7,610 nucleotides of DNA, from positions 1 to 7,610 of the forward strand of contig CABMDX010000336.1 of assembly GCA_902385025.1 (NCBI GenBank). Direction: 5' to 3'. The translations under genes and the position numbers were made by a program. This DNA is from an uncultured archaeon. Its GTDB lineage: Archaea; Halobacteriota; Methanosarcinia; Methanotrichales; Methanotrichaceae. Every line of letters starts with the position of its first letter. The stretch's first letter is position 1. The notes below the pieces were generated by a model. It was not told the DNA's origin. It made no database searches and saw nothing but the letters and a program-made list of their open reading frames with translations. Below are positions 6,169 to 7,610 of the stretch, piece after piece.

Positions 6169-6622
6169 GTGGGCAAATATGCCAATTAAGCCCCACAGGA
6201 GCCTGCTTTCCCGGGTCGGGTGATGACTCTTATCGGTCCGCCTTGCCGGAACTTGATTGCAGGCCAGGGGCGCCGCGCAAATTTGGCGCAGCCTTTGGCA
6301 ATGTGGAAAGAAGCGCCCGGCAGTTGCCGGTATATTGCCACAGCCCACGAGGAAATATTGCAGGCGCGGTGCAGGAATGTGTGCGAAAATGGACAATACC
6401 AGGCCCCTCATCCGCAGATGATCGGGTCCCCGTTAAAAGGGCGCTGTGCTCGATTCCAGTGCTGGATGGCCATCGACGTCCACATTTAAGTCCGGGCGAG
6501 ATGAGACTGCTGCTAACTAGCGGCGTTTGTTCCTCTAAGGAGGGCGCTGTGGATCGGCGTTTGTCTCGCCTCTATCTCACCTGTCACTTTGTTTTCGGAT
6601 AATTTTGCAGTAAGCCCTGCAA
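6169..6622. ncRNA. Possible structured RNA, strand undecided
   Basis: The following pairings are visible. GGCA-AATA-TGCC at 6172-6183 sits inside GTGGG/CCCAC (6169-6173, 6192-6196; the two options compete). GCCTGC 6201-6206 pairs with GCAGGC 6259-6264. TGGCAATGTG 6296-6305 pairs with TATATTGCCA 6331-6340, enclosing the hairpin CCGGCA-GT-TGCCGG at 6317-6330. TCATC-CGCA-GATGA lies near 6408-6421. GGCGAGA 6495-6501 pairs with TCTCGCC 6564-6570, enclosing GCTGCT-AACT-AGCGGC at 6509-6524 and TCCT-CTA-AGGA at 6531-6541. TTGCAG-TAAGCC-CTGCAA is at 6605-6622. I compared it mentally with archaeal RNase P RNA and SRP RNA and did not find their conserved cores. It could be a new RNA, a degraded locus, or chance structure. 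Wobble pairs favour plus-strand RNA in the 6296-6340 stem, but this is weak. Confidence 0.25.
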
Positions 6623-6730
6623 TATATCGCCCTCAAATCCCTTTCCATAACTTGTCGCGAATATCATACAGACCTGTCTTTCGAAGACGGCGATTTAGAG
6701 AAGCTTTCTTGGCTAATGTGGCAATCTGAA

Positions 6731-6745
6731 CAAAAAATTTATATC
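6731..6745 (+). promoter_or_regulatory. hsp20 promoter (BRE and TATA box)
   Basis: CAAAAAA at 6731-6737 followed by TTTATATC at 6738-6745 closely matches the archaeal purine-rich BRE plus TATA pattern. It is the best promoter in the window. Transcription should begin about 25 nt downstream, near 6765, giving a leader of roughly 30 nt that includes the Shine-Dalgarno site at 6785-6790. Confidence 0.68.
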
Positions 6746-6766
6746 CTATCACTATCCTAAGGTTAG
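6742..6766 (+). promoter_or_regulatory. Repeat cluster over the hsp20 core promoter, candidate operator
   Basis: TATCCTA occurs at 6742-6748 and again at 6753-6759, exactly 11 bp apart, one helical turn. The second copy runs into CTAA-GG-TTAG (6757-6766), an inverted repeat with a 2-bp spacer located at the expected transcription start. A repressor bound here would overlap the TATA box and start site. Archaeal heat-shock repressors such as Phr and HSR1 are known to bind this position, and the HSR1 site of Archaeoglobus has CTAAC/GTTAG half-sites, similar in part. Binding by such a factor is inference. Confidence 0.4.
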
Positions 6767-6784
6767 TATGCAGAAGTAACCAAA

Positions 6785-6790
6785 GGTGAG
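6785..6790 (+). promoter_or_regulatory. Shine-Dalgarno site of hsp20
   Basis: GGTGAG ends 5 nt before the ATG at 6796 and is complementary to the archaeal 16S rRNA 3' end (GGAGGTGA consensus). It fixes the hsp20 start. Confidence 0.75.
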
Positions 6791-6795
6791 ATTAA

Positions 6796-7383
6796 ATGTG
6801 GGACAAAAGATATCCATCAATATTCGATATAATCGAGAACTTCGCCAAGGGATTTCCCTTTGAGCGAAAGGATAGGTTTGAAGAGGACTGGTTCAAGGAG
6901 CCCTTCGAGGATATGATCAAGAGGTTTGATGAATCCATTCCTGCAGAGTTCGAAGGCCTTGTTCAGGAAGAGAAGACGCCCTTCGGCGTGTCTCGCAGAT
7001 ATGGCCCATTCGTTTACGGCTTCAGCTACACTGCAGAGCCAGGAAAGGAGCCGGTCTTCAGGGAATTCGGCAATATCAAGCCATCCACCCGTGGCATCGA
7101 GCCGAGCCAGGGCCGTGAGCCGCTGGTCGATGTCATGAGCGAGAAGGAGAAGTACAAGATATTCGTGGAACTGCCCGGCGTGGACAAGGAAAAGGTCAAG
7201 CTGGATGTGGCCGAGGACAGCGTGGAGATCAAGACTGAGGACGACAAAAAGTTCTACAAGATGATACCCCTCGAATCAGCTGTGGACACAGAGAGTGCCA
7301 AGGCCTCATACAAGAACGGCGTCCTGACCCTTGAGCTTGCCAAGAAAGAAAAGAGGAAGGGCAAAGAAGTCCAGATTGATTAG
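6796..7383 (+). CDS. hsp20: Hsp20/alpha-crystallin small heat-shock protein
   Basis: This 195-residue chaperone should bind unfolding proteins without ATP and hold them for refolding; members form large oligomers in the cytosol. The alpha-crystallin domain covers about residues 109-186, with D112-V, the strand pattern YKIFVELPGVDKEKVKLDV, and the hallmark A-S-Y-K-N-G175-V-L-T-L at its end. The C-terminus V192-Q-I194-D provides the I/V-x-I/V oligomerisation motif. The N-terminal region of about 108 residues is longer than in the common archaeal Hsp20s of 145-165 residues. It is rich in Phe, Glu and Lys, and has a segment G-P-F-V-Y-G-F-S-Y-T that I associate with a longer methanogen Hsp20 subtype and with GvpH-like proteins; no other gas-vesicle genes are visible. 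It is a single-gene unit with its own strong promoter, operator-like repeats and terminator, so stress-inducible expression is likely. Confidence 0.95.
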   Translation: MWDKRYPSIFDIIENFAKGFPFERKDRFEEDWFKEPFEDMIKRFDESIPAEFEGLVQEEKTPFGVSRRYGPFVYGFSYTAEPGKEPVFREFGNIKPSTRGIEPSQGREPLVDVMSEKEKYKIFVELPGVDKEKVKLDVAEDSVEIKTEDDKKFYKMIPLESAVDTESAKASYKNGVLTLELAKKEKRKGKEVQID

Positions 7384-7396
7384 ATAAAGTCAAAAT

Positions 7397-7425
7397 GGCA
7401 GAGTGCTATATCTCTGCCCATTTTT
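7397..7425 (+). terminator. Hairpin and T-run terminator of hsp20
   Basis: GGCAGAG at 7397-7403 pairs perfectly with CTCTGCC at 7412-7418 around an 8-nt loop, followed after CA by five T at 7421-7425. It lies 13 nt after the hsp20 stop. The shape is that of a rho-independent-like terminator; in archaea the T-tract may do most of the work, with the hairpin protecting the mRNA end. Confidence 0.7.
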
Positions 7426-7469
7426 CCCTCGCATCTTTCAACATTCTAATAGGTTTCTTAGATCTGTAT

Positions 7470-7523
7470 TAAATTATGTTATACTAAATTATATTAAATT
7501 ATATTTAAATTATACTAAAGTAT
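7470..7523. repeat. Helically phased AT repeat, TAAATTAT unit
   Basis: TAAATTAT occurs exactly at 7470, 7485, 7495 and 7506, with a degenerate fifth copy TAAAGTAT at 7516. Start-to-start distances are 15, 10, 11 and 10 bp, close to the helical repeat for the last four. Each unit combines an A-tract and a T-tract and is nearly self-complementary (TTAAATTATATTTAA-like blocks). The segment lies between the hsp20 terminator and a probable convergent gene end. It could be curved DNA, a backup bidirectional terminator (T-rich on both strands), or a protein-binding array. Confidence 0.6.
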
Positions 7524-7559
7524 AACTAACTGTATGTATTTAGCTCCTCATAACCAGCA

Positions 7560-7610
7560 TCATTGAGCTGAATTGATGATATCTTCTACGTTAAATCCTG
7601 CAAGGTAAAC
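7560..7610 (-). CDS. Possible 3' end of a minus-strand gene, cut by the window
   Basis: Reading the minus strand from the window end, one of three frames is open for 16 codons (ending ...AGFNVEDIINSAQ) before TGA at 7560-7562; the other two close sooner. The residues look protein-like and T-rich sequence follows, as expected after a gene end. On the plus strand this stretch holds only an ATG-initiated 10-codon frame. The piece is too short to assign a family. Confidence 0.3.
   Translation of the reverse strand, partial: VYLAGFNVEDIINSAQ

Larger units (their letters stand above)
5971..6795. other. Long intergenic region with inverted repeats, no credible gene
   Basis: Some 825 bp separate the 108-residue gene from hsp20. 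The first part (about 5990-6160) is AT-rich. It includes GGGGAT at 6019-6024 pairing with ATCCCC at 6036-6041, and the perfect 12-bp palindrome TAGATATATCTA at 6113-6124, which could act as a TATA element. From about 6165 to 6620 the DNA is GC-richer and has several strong inverted repeats (separate entry). From 6660 the region leads into the hsp20 promoter, with a further hairpin at 6674-6690 (CTGTCTT, loop TCG, AAGACGG). Open frames exist here (6112-6411 minus, 6220-6489 and 6243-6602 plus), but they lack ribosome-binding sites, overlap one another and have composition unlike the neighbouring proteins, so I do not call them genes. Confidence 0.6.

Noticed and set aside
6219..6225. Box C of a C/D guide RNA (GTGATGA)
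   Set aside because: No box D or D' (CTGA) follows at the required distance.
6112..6602. Open frames of 89-119 codons on both strands in the intergenic region
   Set aside because: They overlap each other, have no ribosome-binding site or promoter at the right distance, and have unusual residue composition (many Cys, Arg, Pro and His).
6169..6622. RNase P RNA or SRP RNA as identity of the structured segment
   Set aside because: GAGGAAA at 6349-6355 resembles part of the RNase P core, but the rest of that motif and the ACAGAA/GGCTTA region are absent. The SRP helix-8 sequence (GGAAG/GGAGCAGC type) was not found on either strand.
7567..7580. D'/C' motif CTGA-AT-TGATGA
   Set aside because: There is no box C at the right distance upstream and no box D downstream within the window, and the segment probably lies inside a minus-strand gene end.
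1..7610. CRISPR array, insertion sequence, integrase or defence genes
   Set aside because: There are no regularly spaced long repeats, no transposase or integrase motifs and no target-site duplications. The phased AT units at 7470-7523 are far too short and close to be CRISPR repeats.

Overview
The window looks like ordinary chromosome from a methanogenic archaeon. An acetoclastic Methanothrix/Methanosaeta-type genome is my best guess, from overall impression and not from any search. Archaeal markers are strong. There is a Taw2 wybutosine-pathway gene, a tRNA-Gln with the archaeal A1-U72 end pair and no encoded CCA, TATA-like boxes about 25-30 nt before several start codons, and Shine-Dalgarno sites of the GGAGGTGA type before others.

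Layout. (1) 32-1819, plus strand: a nucleotide-metabolism run of a nucleoside 2-deoxyribosyltransferase-family protein, a calcineurin-like archaeal phosphoesterase (TTG start, 4-nt overlap) and orotate phosphoribosyltransferase (pyrE, GTG start behind a strong Shine-Dalgarno site), closed by an oligo-T tract. (2) 1862-3864: a divergent pair of envelope proteins of unknown function. One is a small secreted protein (minus) and the other a single-pass membrane protein with a long Pro/Glu-rich linker (plus). Their intergenic region carries a TATA-like box for each. (3) 3920-5527, plus strand: taw2 and a UPF0173-like metallo-beta-lactamase-fold hydrolase, 3 nt apart. (4) 5561-5633: tRNA-Gln(CUG), facing an unrecognised 108-residue minus-strand gene. 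(5) 5971-6795: about 825 bp without a credible gene, containing several inverted repeats; it may hold a structured RNA. (6) 6796-7383: an Hsp20/alpha-crystallin small heat-shock protein with a good archaeal promoter, a repeat-containing operator-like segment and a hairpin-plus-T terminator. (7) 7384-7610: an AT-rich segment with a helically phased TAAATTAT repeat, then the probable last 16 codons of a minus-strand gene that runs off the window.

The most unusual points are these. The deoxyribosyltransferase-family protein has glycine where the family's catalytic glutamate should be. The intergenic region before hsp20 has clustered secondary structure. The hsp20 promoter carries an 11-bp-phased direct repeat plus an inverted repeat. 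A phased AT repeat lies between convergent genes. I see no CRISPR array, insertion sequence, phage gene or clear defence system, and I do not think the window holds a dramatic new multi-gene system.
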